In this document: in pieces, positions 26,402-36,103 of the stretch
Position numbering within the stretch: position 1 is the stretch's first letter
Layout: each line of letters starts with the position of its first letter
From: Thermoflexus hugenholtzii
Lineage (GTDB): Bacteria > Chloroflexota > Anaerolineae > Thermoflexales > Thermoflexaceae
Direction: 5' to 3'
Assembly: GCF_018771565.1 (NCBI RefSeq)
Contig: NZ_CP076326.1
Span: 1,364,001-1,428,000, forward strand
DNA length: 64,000 bases
Notes under the pieces: generated by a model
Seen by the model: only the letters and a program-made list of their open reading frames with translations
Told to the model about the DNA's origin: nothing
Database searches by the model: none
Program-made: the position numbers and the translations under genes

Positions 26402-27727
26402 TCATAGGATCGCGGGGGACGATCGGCCGATGTCCCGGCGATAATGCATCCCCTCAAAGTGGATGCGCTCCGCCGCCGCGTAGGCGCGGGCGGCGGCCTC
26501 AGGCAGATGCCCGCCGATCGCGCTGACGGCCAGGACCCGCCCGCCGGCCGTGAGCACCCGATCCCCTTCCCGTCGTGTGCCGGCGTGGAAGATCAGCACC
26601 CCTTCCTGGGCCGCCGCCTCCTCCAGGCCGGCGATGGGAAGCCCCTCCGGGACTGAGCCGGGATATCCCGGGGCCGCCAGGACCACCGTGACACAGGCGC
26701 CAGGGCGCCAGCGCAGCTCGACATCGCCGAGACGGCCCTCCACGCAAGCCTCCAGCGCCGCCAGCAAATCCGTCTCCAACAACGGGAGGATGGCCTGGGC
26801 CTCCGGATCGCCGAAGCGGGCGTTGAACTCCAGCACGAAAGGCCCTCGCTCGGTCCACATCAGGCCGGCGTAGAGGACGCCCACAAAGGGGGTTCCCTGG
26901 CGGGCCAGCGCCTGCAGCACGGGCTCCATGATCTCCCGAACCACCCGATCGACGGCGTCGGGACCCACTTCGGGCACCGGGGCATAGGCGCCCATCCCCC
27001 CCGTATTGGGGCCTCGATCTCCGTCCAGCAGCCGCTTGTGGTCTCGAGCCGGCAGCAACGGCCGGGCCGTCCGCCCATCGCTGAAGGCCAGCAAGGAGAG
27101 CTCAGACCCATACAGCCGCTCCTCGATGACCACCGTTTCCCCGGCCTCCCCGAAGATGCGCTCGCGCATGAGGCGATACAGCGCCTCCTCAGCCTCCTCT
27201 GAGCTCTCGCATACAAAGGCGCCCTTGCCGCCCGCCAGACCGCTGGCCTTGACCACCACCGGACCCGGACGGGCACGCAGATAAGCTCGCGCTTTCTCGA
27301 AGTCATGGAACACGGCATAATCAGGGGTGGGGATGCCACACGAGCGCATGAGCGCTTTGGCGAAGGCCTTTGAGGTCTCGATGCGAGCGGCCGCACGGCT
27401 GGGTCCGAAGATCCGAAGGCCGGCCGTCCGGAAAGCATCCACAATCCCCCGAGCCAGCGGGGCCTCCGGGCCCACCACCGTCAGGTCGATCCCCTGCTCA
27501 CGCACAAAATCGATCAGCGCCTGAATGTCATCCGAGCGAATGGGCACCGAACGCGCAGGGGCCCGCGGCTGCAGATCGGAAGCCTCCGGGGAAGGTGGCC
27601 AGCTCGTCCCCCCGTTGCCCGGCGCGACATAAACCGCTTCGACTTCCGCGGACCGGGCCAGCGCCCATGCCAGGGCGTGTTCCCGGCCGCCGGACCCTAC
27701 CACCAGAACCCGTTTCCCCTTCTTCAT
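26402..27727 (-). CDS. purD: Phosphoribosylamine-glycine ligase
   Basis: GAR synthetase, 441 aa, an ATP-grasp enzyme joining glycine to phosphoribosylamine. Motifs are VLVVGSGGREHALAWALARS at the N-terminus, the ATP-grasp segments VVVKASGLAGGKGAFVCES and LDGDRGPNTGGMGAYAPVPE, and the metal-site VLEFNARFGDPEAQAILP. The residues RVLAVSAIGGHLPEAAARAY near the C-terminus are typical. It overlaps the purF stop as ATGA. The insertion around residues 38-52 (PPSPEASDLQPRAPARS) is longer than usual. Confidence 0.95.
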   Translation of the reverse strand: MKKGKRVLVVGSGGREHALAWALARSAEVEAVYVAPGNGGTSWPPSPEASDLQPRAPARSVPIRSDDIQALIDFVREQGIDLTVVGPEAPLARGIVDAFRTAGLRIFGPSRAAARIETSKAFAKALMRSCGIPTPDYAVFHDFEKARAYLRARPGPVVVKASGLAGGKGAFVCESSEEAEEALYRLMRERIFGEAGETVVIEERLYGSELSLLAFSDGRTARPLLPARDHKRLLDGDRGPNTGGMGAYAPVPEVGPDAVDRVVREIMEPVLQALARQGTPFVGVLYAGLMWTERGPFVLEFNARFGDPEAQAILPLLETDLLAALEACVEGRLGDVELRWRPGACVTVVLAAPGYPGSVPEGLPIAGLEEAAAQEGVLIFHAGTRREGDRVLTAGGRVLAVSAIGGHLPEAAARAYAAAERIHFEGMHYRRDIGRSSPAIL

Positions 27728-29220
27728 CGCACGCTCCGGATCCCCTCGAAGGCGAGCTTTGGCGAGGGATCGCGCCAGATCTCCTCAGGGAGGGGAACAG
27801 GATATCGGCCGGAGAAGCAGGCGGTGCAATATCCTCCCTCCGGGACCGGCATCGTCTCCCGGATCGCCCGGCGCATCCCCTCCAGGCTGAGAAAGGCCAG
27901 GCTGTCCGCGCCGGCGAAACGACGGATCCCCTCCTCATCCAGGCGATGGGCGATCAGCTCCTCGTAAGTCGCCATATCGATCCCCATAAAGCAGGGGTGG
28001 CGGATCGGCGGGGAGGCAATGCGCAGGTGAACCTCCAAAGCGCCCCCCTCCCGGAGGAGCTGGACCAGCTGGCGAGTGGTGTGACCACGGACGACGGAGT
28101 CGTCGACCAACACCACCCGACGGCCCTGGAGCACCTCGCGCAGAGGACTGTATTTCAAACGGACCCCCCATCGTCGGGCCTGATCGTCGGGCTGGATGAA
28201 GGTGCGGCCGATGTAGCGGTTCTTCAATAAGCCTTCCACGAAGGGGATCCCGCTCTCCAGGCTGTAGCCGATGGCGTGAGCGGTGGCGGAATCCGGCACC
28301 CCGATGACCAGATCCGCCTCTGCCGGAGCCTCCCGGGCCAGCTGACGTCCCAGGGCCAGGCGCGCCGAATACACGGTTCCCCCTTCCCGTTCAGAGTCGG
28401 GGCGCATGAAGTAGACATACTCAAAGATGCAAAAGGCAGGGGAAGAGGGGACGCCTCCGGCGAAGGACGTTATCCCCCGTGGATCCAAACGCACGATCTC
28501 CCCCGGCGCGATTTCCCGCACATAGCGGGCCCCGATCATAGACAGGGCGCAGGATTCCGAGGCCACCGCATATCCTCCCTCCCATTCCCCCAGGCACAGA
28601 GGGCGGAAGCCATAAGGATCTCGAACGGCATAGATCGCCTCGCGGGTGAGAACGACCAGGGCATAGGCCCCCGGGCTTAAGCGCAACAGGCTCCGGAGAC
28701 GGGAGACCCATGGATCCCCCTCGGGCTCCACAGCCGCCGCAAATCCCCAGGCCTCGGGGGGAGAGGCCAGGATCTGAAGGATCAGTTCGCTGTCGCTGCC
28801 GGAGGAGAGGCCCACACCCCGTTCCAGAAGACGCCGGCGGAGCGGAAGCGCGTTCACCAGGTTGCCGTTGTGGGCAATGCCCAGGGGACCGAGGAGAGTC
28901 TCACTGAGGAAGGGTTGCGCGTTCTGCAGATGGGCAACCCCCGTCGTGGAGTAACGGGTGTGCCCGATAGCCAGATGGCCCCGGAGCGAACGCAGGATCC
29001 CCTCGTGGAAGACCTGGGAAACCAGGCCCATCCCTTTGTGCAGATACGCCACGTGGCCATCGCTGGTGGCGATGCCGGCGCTCTCCTGGCCGCGATGCTG
29101 CAGGGCGCACAGCGCCATCATCGCCAGCGGGGCCGCCGGGCGACCTTCCGAACACAACCCCACGATCCCACACGACTCCCGGGGATGATCCGCCTCGCGT
29201 CGGGCCATCGGGACCCTCAT
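27724..29220 (-). CDS. purF: Amidophosphoribosyltransferase
   Basis: A 498-aa enzyme for the committed purine step, PRPP plus glutamine to phosphoribosylamine. The N-terminal nucleophile glutamine amidotransferase starts at Cys17 (SCGIVGL), so a 16-residue propeptide must be removed. ALQHRGQESAGIATSDG and IAHNGNLVNALPLR follow. The PRPP loop is VVLVDDSVVRGHTTRQLVQL. C-terminal GGYCTACFSGRYP and earlier Cys residues match the Bacillus-type enzyme, which binds a 4Fe-4S cluster. It overlaps purD by 4 bp. Confidence 0.95.
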   Translation of the reverse strand: MRVPMARREADHPRESCGIVGLCSEGRPAAPLAMMALCALQHRGQESAGIATSDGHVAYLHKGMGLVSQVFHEGILRSLRGHLAIGHTRYSTTGVAHLQNAQPFLSETLLGPLGIAHNGNLVNALPLRRRLLERGVGLSSGSDSELILQILASPPEAWGFAAAVEPEGDPWVSRLRSLLRLSPGAYALVVLTREAIYAVRDPYGFRPLCLGEWEGGYAVASESCALSMIGARYVREIAPGEIVRLDPRGITSFAGGVPSSPAFCIFEYVYFMRPDSEREGGTVYSARLALGRQLAREAPAEADLVIGVPDSATAHAIGYSLESGIPFVEGLLKNRYIGRTFIQPDDQARRWGVRLKYSPLREVLQGRRVVLVDDSVVRGHTTRQLVQLLREGGALEVHLRIASPPIRHPCFMGIDMATYEELIAHRLDEEGIRRFAGADSLAFLSLEGMRRAIRETMPVPEGGYCTACFSGRYPVPLPEEIWRDPSPKLAFEGIRSVR

Positions 29221-29231
29221 CGCTCCCTCCT

Positions 29232-29753
29232 TCAGGTGCCCTGAGCCGCGGGACGAAGGGCGCGGATTTCGGCATCATCGGCCAGCAGCCGTTGCCGACC
29301 CCGTGCCTGCAGGGCAGCGACCCGCTCCCGGATGGCGGCGTCGCACAGGCCCAGGATCTTCGCCGCCAGAAGGGCTGCCCCCGCCGGATCCAGCACCACG
29401 GCCGGAGCGATCCCCCCGGGCATCCGCAGGGAGGAGAAGATATCCGCTCCCCCGAAGGCCTCGGAGATCGGCGGGCAGGCGATCACCGGCGCCAGCACCT
29501 GACCATCCACCATCCCGCTGAGGGCGTTGGAGCGCCCGGCAATGGTGATGTAGACCTTAGGACGAGGATCGGCCTCATACCCTCGAAGCAGCTCCAACAG
29601 ATGATCCGGCACCTTGTGAGCAGAGGCGACCCGGAGCTCCCAGTCCAGCCCCAGCTCCTCCAGCGCGCGGATCACCGCCTGGGCGTGCTCCAGATCCGAT
29701 CGCGACCCCATCAGGATGACCACCAATGGCCTCGTCATCGTTACTTCCCTCAT
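29232..29753 (-). CDS. purE: PurE, probably class II AIR carboxylase
   Basis: A 173-aa PurE-fold protein. VVILMGSRSDLEHA is the N-terminal phosphate motif. It has SAHKVPD where class I (N5-CAIR mutase) has SAHRTP. AGRSNALSGMVDG, VIACPPISEAFGGAD and SSLRMPGGIAPAVVLDP follow the pattern of class II enzymes such as the human PAICS carboxylase and the Treponema denticola enzyme. Class II uses CO2 directly, without PurK, and no purK is present in this operon. It starts ATG at 29753, overlapping the purC stop as ATGA; ATG at 29738 is an alternative. Confidence 0.88.
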   Translation of the reverse strand: MREVTMTRPLVVILMGSRSDLEHAQAVIRALEELGLDWELRVASAHKVPDHLLELLRGYEADPRPKVYITIAGRSNALSGMVDGQVLAPVIACPPISEAFGGADIFSSLRMPGGIAPAVVLDPAGAALLAAKILGLCDAAIRERVAALQARGRQRLLADDAEIRALRPAAQGT

Positions 29754-30715
29754 CCGGAGATATTCAAGAAAGCCTGAAGGTTGCGGCGGATCCGCTCGAC
29801 TGCGGGCTGCTCTCCCGGGCGGAAGGGCTCCCCCGTCAGCCGCTCGTAGGCAGCGATGTAGCGGGCGGCCGCCTCCCGGATCAGCTCCGCCGGCATCTGA
29901 GGTGGTTCGCCATCCCCCCGGTAGCCCCGAGCGGCGAACCAGGCCCGGACGAACTCCTTGTCCATGGACTCGGGCTCCTGACCGGGCCGGTAGCTCTCCG
30001 CCAGCCAGTAGCGGCTGGAATCCGGCGTGTGCAGCTCATCGATGAGAACCAGCTCGCCGTCCATCAGGCCGAATTCATACTTGGTGTCGACCAGGATCAG
30101 GCCGGCTTGCCGGGCGATCTCCTGGCCGCGGGCGAAAAGGGCCAGGGCGATCGCTTCAATCCGCTCCCAGAGATCCGCCGGCACCAGGCCCCGCCGCAGG
30201 ATCTCGTCACGGGTCAGGACCTCATCGTGCGCCCCGGAAGGCGCTTTCGTGGTGGGCGTGAGGATGGGATGCGGCAGCGGATCGTTCTTCCGCAAGCCAT
30301 CGGGGAGCGGGATCCCGTAGGGGCGACGCTCCCCCTGGGCATACAGGGTCCAGAGGGAAGTGCGCGTCACCCCGGTGATATACCCTCGCACCACTACTTC
30401 AACAGGCAGCGGCTGCGCCCGCCGGACCACCATCACGTTAGGATCGGGAACGGCCAGAAGGTGATTGGGGATGAGATCACGGGTCCGCTCGAACCACCAG
30501 GCGCTGAGCTGGTTCAGCACCTGCCCCTTGAAGGGGATCACCCCCAGGACCCGGTCGAAGGCGGAAATACGGTCTGTGGCGATCAGGATCAGGCGATCCC
30601 CCACCTCATAAATATCCCGCACCTTTCCGGCGCGCCGAATCCCCAGCTCCGGGAGCTCCACGGCGGACACTGCCTGCGCCATCGCTTCCTGTAACGGGAA
30701 GTTAAACGCGTTCAT
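29750..30715 (-). CDS. purC: SAICAR synthetase
   Basis: A 321-aa enzyme joining aspartate to CAIR with ATP. RAGKVRDIYEVGDRLILIAT, SAFDRVLGVIPFKG, VVRGYITGV, LVDTKYEFGLMDGELVLIDE and HTPDSSRYW are the conserved segments. The length, with a C-terminal extension beyond the 240-aa bacterial form, is like yeast Ade1. It starts 3 bp after the purL stop and overlaps purE. Start MNAFNFPLQEAM; a second ATG 11 codons in is possible. Confidence 0.95.
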   Translation of the reverse strand: MNAFNFPLQEAMAQAVSAVELPELGIRRAGKVRDIYEVGDRLILIATDRISAFDRVLGVIPFKGQVLNQLSAWWFERTRDLIPNHLLAVPDPNVMVVRRAQPLPVEVVVRGYITGVTRTSLWTLYAQGERRPYGIPLPDGLRKNDPLPHPILTPTTKAPSGAHDEVLTRDEILRRGLVPADLWERIEAIALALFARGQEIARQAGLILVDTKYEFGLMDGELVLIDELHTPDSSRYWLAESYRPGQEPESMDKEFVRAWFAARGYRGDGEPPQMPAELIREAAARYIAAYERLTGEPFRPGEQPAVERIRRNLQAFLNISG

Positions 30716-30718
30716 TAA

Positions 30719-33700
30719 TCAGCACCTCCTGATCGCGTTCTGGAAGAGGACCCGACACAGTCCGCCTTGCTCCCCGCGATGCCAGCGGGGATGCTGCCAG
30801 GGGAAGATGTGGTCCTCCGGATGGGGCATCAAGCCCAGGACGTTGCCGGCCGGGTTGCAGAGGCCGGCCACGTTTCGCTGGGATCCGTTGGGATTGAAGG
30901 GGTAGCCAGCGGGGCTGCCGGAGGCGTCCACATACGTGAGGGCGATGAGCCCCCGCGCCTCCAGGGTCTGCAGCACGGACTCATCCCGCGCCATGAACCG
31001 TCCCTCCCCATGGGCGACGGGACAATACAGCAATTCCTCGATCCCCTCGGTGAACAGACACGGGCTTCGCGGATCCGCGCGCAGGTAAACCCAGCGGCAC
31101 TCGAAACGTCCCGACGCGTTCGGGGCCAGAGTGATCGTCCGCCGGCCGTCCGGTTCAAGGAACTCGGGACCAGGAAGCAAGCCGGCCCGGACCAGGGCCT
31201 GGAACCCGTTGCAGATCCCCAACACCGGCCGCCCGCTTTCAATGAACTGCTCCAGCGCGCCCTGTAATCCCTCCATCAGCTCCAGCGCCCAGAGGGTCCC
31301 CGCTCCCAGGTCATCCCCATAGGAAAAGCCTCCGGGAAGCACCAGCATGGCATAATCCCGCAGATCCCGCTCCCCGCGCAGCAGAGCAGACAGAGGGACG
31401 ATCTCCGGCTCTCCGCCAGCCTGCTGACAGGCCCAGGCGGCTTCGCGATCCCGATTGGTCCCGGGAGCCTGGAGGATGAGCACGCGGGGGCGCCGGGAAA
31501 TCCACGGGGAGGATGCCCGTTGGGATAAGGGAAGCCGGGAAGGCGGTGGAGGAGAGGGCGCGAGGGTGCCTCGCCAAGCCCGCTCCAGCGCCTCCACGGG
31601 CAGCCGGATCCGCTCCCGGCCATCCAGCCCCACCACCCGGAGCAGGCCGTCCTCGCTCACCCGGCCGATGCGCGCGATGGGATGTCCCTCCAGCATGGCC
31701 TCGAAAGCGGACGCATCCTCCGGGCGCACCTCGACGAGGAACCGACAGAGGGATTCGGAGAACAGGAGAACGTCATCCTCGCTGGCCACCTCCGGGCAGG
31801 GGACCTTGCGCAGGTCCACCTCTGCGCCCAGCCGGCCGGCCAGACACATCTCCGCCAGGGCCACCCCCAGACCGCCCTCCGAAAGGTCATGGCAAGCCCG
31901 GACGAGCCCGGCGGCGATGGCGCGGTGCAGGGCGCGCAGGCGCGCCAGGGCGTGGGGAACCGGCTGAGGCAGCCGTTCCGCGCCCGGCCGTCCGCCGGGC
32001 CGGATCTGTAGATAGTGGCTTCCCGCCAGCTCCGCCCGTGTCTCCCCTACCAGATAGAGCCAGGACCCCGGCGACTTCAGGTCCATGGTGACCGTGCGAG
32101 AGAGGTCCGGCACGATCCCGAGCCCGGTGATGAGCAGGGTGCCGGGGATCGAGCGGCGCCTCCCCAGGGCATCCAGGTGGAAATTGTTCAGGCTGTCCTT
32201 GCCGGAGATAAATGGGGCCTGATAGGCGAGGGCGGCATCGCGACAACCCTGGGCGCACCGGACCAGGGCGCCCAGCTGCTCAGGGTCCTCGACATCTCCC
32301 CAACAGAAATTGTCCAGCAGGGCCACCCGGTCGGGGTCCGCGCCCACCGCCACCAGGTTCCGGAACGCCTCATCCACCGCCGCCCATGCCATCCCATAGG
32401 GATCCCATTCGCCATACAGCGGGGCCAGGCCCACGCTGAGAGCCACTCCGGGCGCAGAGCCCTTGCCCGCCCCGACCTCCAGAGGGGCCAGGACGGGAGC
32501 GTCCCCCGGTCCATGGGAAGCCGCCCCCACCAGGGGCTTGACCGCCGTGGCCCCCTGCACCTCGTGATCGTAGCGGCGGAGGATCTCTTCGCGGCTCCGG
32601 ATGTTGGGATGGGCCAGCAGCGCGAGCAGGATCTCCTCCAGGTCCTCCGGGGGCACGATGGGGATGAGCGCCGGCGGGGCGGGAGGGGACCAGCGGGCCT
32701 CCAGGATCCGCTGCGGACGTCCGTTATGGAGGAAGTCCAGGTCAAGCTCGCCGACAATCCGGCTGCGGTAGCGCAGGCGCAGCTTCCCCGTGGGCTCGAG
32801 GACGCCGATGATCGCGGCCTCCACGCCGTGCCGGTTGCAGATCTCCTCAAAACGAGGCCAGCATGCCGGCGGGATGGCCAGCACCATGCGCTCCTGGGAT
32901 TCGCTCAACCAGATCTCCCATGGCTGCAGACGCGCGTCCCGGAGGGGCACCCGATCCAGGTCGACCTGAGCGCCCAGGTCGCGGGCCATCTCCCCGACGG
33001 CCGAGGAGAGGCCGCCTGCCCCGCAATCCCAGACGGCGTGGTAAAGTCCCTCATCCCGGGCCTGAAGGATCACCTCCAGGATCTGCTTCTCCAGGATGGG
33101 GTTGGGGATCTGAACCGCTCCGCGGGCTGCGGAGGGGGCCTCGGGATCCAGGCCCGCGCTGGAGAAGGTGGCTCCGCCCAGGCCATCGCGCCCTGTCCGG
33201 TTGCCGATCACCACGATCAGATCCCCGGGCTGCGGGGCGGCCGCTGACGCCTGATGGGGAAGCAGCCCGAGACAGCCGCAGAACACCAGGGGGTTGGCCG
33301 CGTATCCCGGATGGTAGAACACAGCCCCGCACACGTTCGGGATCCCCATCTTGTTCCCATAATCCTCGATGCCGTGGATGACCCCCTCGGCGATCCGTTG
33401 TGGGTGAAGGGCCCCGGGCGGCAGCGCCGAGGCCGGCAGATCCGGCGGGCCGAAACACAGGACATCCAGCAGCGCGATAGGGCGCGCGCCCACCGCGAGG
33501 ATATCCCGGATCACCCCGCCCACCCCGGTGCTGGCCCCGCCGAAGGGCTCCACGGCGGAGGGATGGTTGTGGGTCTCCACCTTGAGGGCCAGATCCCAGC
33601 GCCCATCGAGGGCGATGATCCCCGCGTGGTCCACGAGGGCCGAGCGGAGCCACGGCCGGCCCACCTGCGCGGTCACAGCCCGGATGCAGGCGTCCAGCAG

Positions 33701-34558
33701 GCCATTGATCTCCACAGTCTGAGGAGGAGCGTCCGATGAAGCGCCGGGAGGCGGGCCGGTGTAGCGGATACGGGCCTTAAAGGTCTTATGCGCGCAGTGT
33801 TCGCTCCACGTTTGGGCGATGGCCTCCAGCTCGACGTCGGTGGGATCCCGGCCTCGGGCGCGGAAATGGTCCTGGATCGCCCGCAGCTCCTCTATGCTCA
33901 AGGACAAACGGCGGCGCGCGTTTAAAGCGCGGAGGGCCTCCTCGTCTGCCTCCTGAAGCGGGATAACCTCCACCACGGCGGGAGTGGGAACCTCGTTATC
34001 AAAGGGCGGGGCAACGCAGCGATCGATGGCATAGCGATGGATCAGCGGGTTCGCGCAATGCTCCACCGCCAATCGCTGCAGATCGCGCTCTTCCAGTTCC
34101 CCCCATAGACGGAAGATCCAACCCCATGCGGCGCGCTCCAGCCCAGTGAAGCCGAGCCGATGGGCCGCACGGATCAGGTTCTCCACCGAGGGATCCCGCA
34201 GACCGGGAAGAAGAGTGACTTCGATGCGGTGCGCATCCCTCTTCTCCGGGAGGACATCCAGGGGCTCGAAGGGATCTTCCAGCGGCAGGATCTGAAAGGT
34301 TTCAAGGATCGGATCGGCCAGGAGCAGGCGGGCGAGGCGTTCGACTTCGGGGAGAGAGAGGGGGCCGTGCAAGAAGCACACGCGATCCCGTCGGCAGGCC
34401 CGCAGGCGCTCAAAACCCTGCGCGCGGGCCGTTTGCACCAGCCGGCTGCCCTCCGGATCCTCCGGCGATCTGCTTCGGATCTCCACCCGAAACCACCTCC
34501 GGACCGGACCCAGGGGCAGCGGGGAAATCTCCTCCGTGGGAGCCGCCTCCTGTTCCAT
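30719..34558 (-). CDS. purL: Fused phosphoribosylformylglycinamidine synthase (PurS-PurL-PurQ)
   Basis: A 1279-aa single-chain FGAM synthase. The first 190 residues look like two successive PurS-type ferredoxin units: FRVEIRSRSPEDPEGSRLVQ, then HRIEVTLLPGLRDPSVENLI. The PurL ATPase core spans about 200-1000 (WSEHCAHKTFKARI, KVETHNHPSAVEPFGGASTG). The C-terminal PurQ glutaminase begins near 1020 (VLILQAPGTNRDREAA), with nucleophile Cys1116 in GICNGFQAL and GGFSYGDDLGAG. The fused form removes the need for separate purS and purQ genes. GGAGG precedes the ATG. First gene of the operon, 82 bp after a strong promoter. Confidence 0.95.
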   Translation of the reverse strand: MEQEAAPTEEISPLPLGPVRRWFRVEIRSRSPEDPEGSRLVQTARAQGFERLRACRRDRVCFLHGPLSLPEVERLARLLLADPILETFQILPLEDPFEPLDVLPEKRDAHRIEVTLLPGLRDPSVENLIRAAHRLGFTGLERAAWGWIFRLWGELEERDLQRLAVEHCANPLIHRYAIDRCVAPPFDNEVPTPAVVEVIPLQEADEEALRALNARRRLSLSIEELRAIQDHFRARGRDPTDVELEAIAQTWSEHCAHKTFKARIRYTGPPPGASSDAPPQTVEINGLLDACIRAVTAQVGRPWLRSALVDHAGIIALDGRWDLALKVETHNHPSAVEPFGGASTGVGGVIRDILAVGARPIALLDVLCFGPPDLPASALPPGALHPQRIAEGVIHGIEDYGNKMGIPNVCGAVFYHPGYAANPLVFCGCLGLLPHQASAAAPQPGDLIVVIGNRTGRDGLGGATFSSAGLDPEAPSAARGAVQIPNPILEKQILEVILQARDEGLYHAVWDCGAGGLSSAVGEMARDLGAQVDLDRVPLRDARLQPWEIWLSESQERMVLAIPPACWPRFEEICNRHGVEAAIIGVLEPTGKLRLRYRSRIVGELDLDFLHNGRPQRILEARWSPPAPPALIPIVPPEDLEEILLALLAHPNIRSREEILRRYDHEVQGATAVKPLVGAASHGPGDAPVLAPLEVGAGKGSAPGVALSVGLAPLYGEWDPYGMAWAAVDEAFRNLVAVGADPDRVALLDNFCWGDVEDPEQLGALVRCAQGCRDAALAYQAPFISGKDSLNNFHLDALGRRRSIPGTLLITGLGIVPDLSRTVTMDLKSPGSWLYLVGETRAELAGSHYLQIRPGGRPGAERLPQPVPHALARLRALHRAIAAGLVRACHDLSEGGLGVALAEMCLAGRLGAEVDLRKVPCPEVASEDDVLLFSESLCRFLVEVRPEDASAFEAMLEGHPIARIGRVSEDGLLRVVGLDGRERIRLPVEALERAWRGTLAPSPPPPSRLPLSQRASSPWISRRPRVLILQAPGTNRDREAAWACQQAGGEPEIVPLSALLRGERDLRDYAMLVLPGGFSYGDDLGAGTLWALELMEGLQGALEQFIESGRPVLGICNGFQALVRAGLLPGPEFLEPDGRRTITLAPNASGRFECRWVYLRADPRSPCLFTEGIEELLYCPVAHGEGRFMARDESVLQTLEARGLIALTYVDASGSPAGYPFNPNGSQRNVAGLCNPAGNVLGLMPHPEDHIFPWQHPRWHRGEQGGLCRVLFQNAIRRC

Positions 34559-34639
34559 CGCGTGGATCCTCCGTGCGGTCCAGGGCGCTTTCGGCCCCGG
34601 CTCGATCCCGCACCGCTCACCCGGAGATTTTGAGGCGAG

Positions 34640-34668
34640 ATTTTAACCTGCTCGATTCATGCTGTCAA
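34640..34668 (-). promoter_or_regulatory. Sigma-A promoter of the purine operon
   Basis: On the minus strand TTGACA (34663-34668), a 17-base spacer, and TAAAAT (34640-34645). This is the best promoter match in the window and lies 82 bp before purL. Confidence 0.85.
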
Positions 34669-34720
34669 GGATGAACGAAACCGGGATGTAGCCCGGGATC
34701 GTCGCCAGCTCAAGCATAGA

Positions 34721-34745
34721 GGGGCGAGGGCAATCCCCTCGCCCC
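34721..34745 (-). terminator. GC-rich hairpin after the flotillin gene
   Basis: GGGGCGAGGG and CCCTCGCCCC arms around a 5-base loop, 65 bp after the flotillin stop. No T-run, so a Rho-independent role is uncertain. Confidence 0.45.
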
Positions 34746-34810
34746 CCACTCGGCAACACGAGGACGCCCTGGGATCCGGGGGAAAAACAAGAGGTCTTCT
34801 CCGGACCTGC

Positions 34811-36100
34811 TCAATCGGAACGTTCGACGGCCTGTTGGGAGAGACCTTGCGGCAAGCGGGAGGTCAGGCGCACGCCTGTGAGGGCTTCCACCAAGGCGGG
34901 GAGCTGAGCCATCGCCTGGGCAAGGTCCCCGGTGAAGCGGCTGATCCCTCCATGCCCATCCCCGATGAGGATGATCCGCTCCGCCCGCGACAAGGGCTCC
35001 GCCAGGGCCTTCGCCAGCGCCGGCAGAATGTCCACCACCATCTGGGCCATGGCCGCCTCGTTGTATTCCCGCCACGCCGCGGCCTTGGCCCGCATGGCCT
35101 CCGCCTCCGCCCGGCCGGTGGCCCGGATGCCCTCCGCCTGACCCGCCGCCTCGGCCTCCAGCCGGTAACGCTCCGCATCCGCCAGGGCCAGGATGCGTTG
35201 CTTCTCCGCCTCCGCCGGCAGCTCGACCGTCGCCGCGAGCTCCCGCCGCTTGCGCTCGATCTCCTTCTCCTCGATCTCAATGGCCAGCTCCTTCTCCACC
35301 CGGCGGACCGCCATCTCCTCCCGCTTGACGGCCTGGGCGACGCGGTGCCGATGCAGCTCGTAAGCCATGTCCGCTTCCGCGCGCCGGGCCTCCAGCTCCC
35401 GGCGAGCCTCCTCCACCGCGCGGTCGGCCTCCAGGCGGGCGATGCGGGCCACCCGGTCGGCCTCGGCCTCGGCGACGGCCGCCTGCTGACGCACCTGGGC
35501 GATCCGCGGCCGGCCGATGGCCTCCAGATAGCCCTGCTCGTCGGCGATGTGCCGCACGGTGAGGGAGAGGATGTCCAGGCCCATGCGTTCCAGATCCTGC
35601 CGGGCCGCCTCGCGGACCTGGCGGGCGAACTCCGCCCGGCGCAGGTAGAGGTCTTCCACGCTCATCGTCCCCAGCACTGCCCGCAGATGCCCTTCGATCA
35701 CCTGCAGGGCCACCCGCCGGATGTCGTCCTTAGACTTGGAGAGAAACTGCTCCGCGGCCAGGGCGATGGAGGCCTCGTCGCCTTTCACCTTCACCTGGGC
35801 GACGGCGTCCACCACCATGCGCACACCCTGCGTGGTGTAGGCATCCGCGGTCTGGATCTCGATGGTGAGCAGCTCCAGGGAGAGCCGCTGCACCCGCTCC
35901 AGGATGGGCCAGACGAAGGCGCCGCCGCGCACCAGCCGGTAGCCCACCACCCGCTTGCGTCCATCGGGATCGACCACCTTGCGCTTGCGGCCGGAGATGA
36001 TCAGCACCTCGTTGGGACCGGCCTTGGTGTAACGCCACGCCCAGAGGGCGATCAGCCCGGCCAACACCGCCAGAGCCAGCATCCCGATCGCCAGCATCAT
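34811..36100 (-). CDS. Flotillin-like SPFH protein
   Basis: A 429-aa membrane scaffold protein. An N-terminal TM helix (residues 3-22) is followed by the SPFH domain (KAGPNEVLIISGRKR, GGAFVWPILERVQRLSLELL, TIEIQTADAYTTQGVRMVVD) and a long Ala/Glu/Arg coiled coil (about 190-340, with repeated AEAD/EARR patterns). The glycine-rich C-terminus is ERIILIGDGHGGISRF. Flotillins organise membrane microdomains and are often cotranscribed with NfeD; here the partner is instead a membrane-anchored unknown 3 bp upstream and an ammonium transporter. It may cluster that transporter, but this is inference from context. Confidence 0.92.
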   Translation of the reverse strand: MMLAIGMLALAVLAGLIALWAWRYTKAGPNEVLIISGRKRKVVDPDGRKRVVGYRLVRGGAFVWPILERVQRLSLELLTIEIQTADAYTTQGVRMVVDAVAQVKVKGDEASIALAAEQFLSKSKDDIRRVALQVIEGHLRAVLGTMSVEDLYLRRAEFARQVREAARQDLERMGLDILSLTVRHIADEQGYLEAIGRPRIAQVRQQAAVAEAEADRVARIARLEADRAVEEARRELEARRAEADMAYELHRHRVAQAVKREEMAVRRVEKELAIEIEEKEIERKRRELAATVELPAEAEKQRILALADAERYRLEAEAAGQAEGIRATGRAEAEAMRAKAAAWREYNEAAMAQMVVDILPALAKALAEPLSRAERIILIGDGHGGISRFTGDLAQAMAQLPALVEALTGVRLTSRLPQGLSQQAVERSD

Positions 36101-36103
36101 CGT

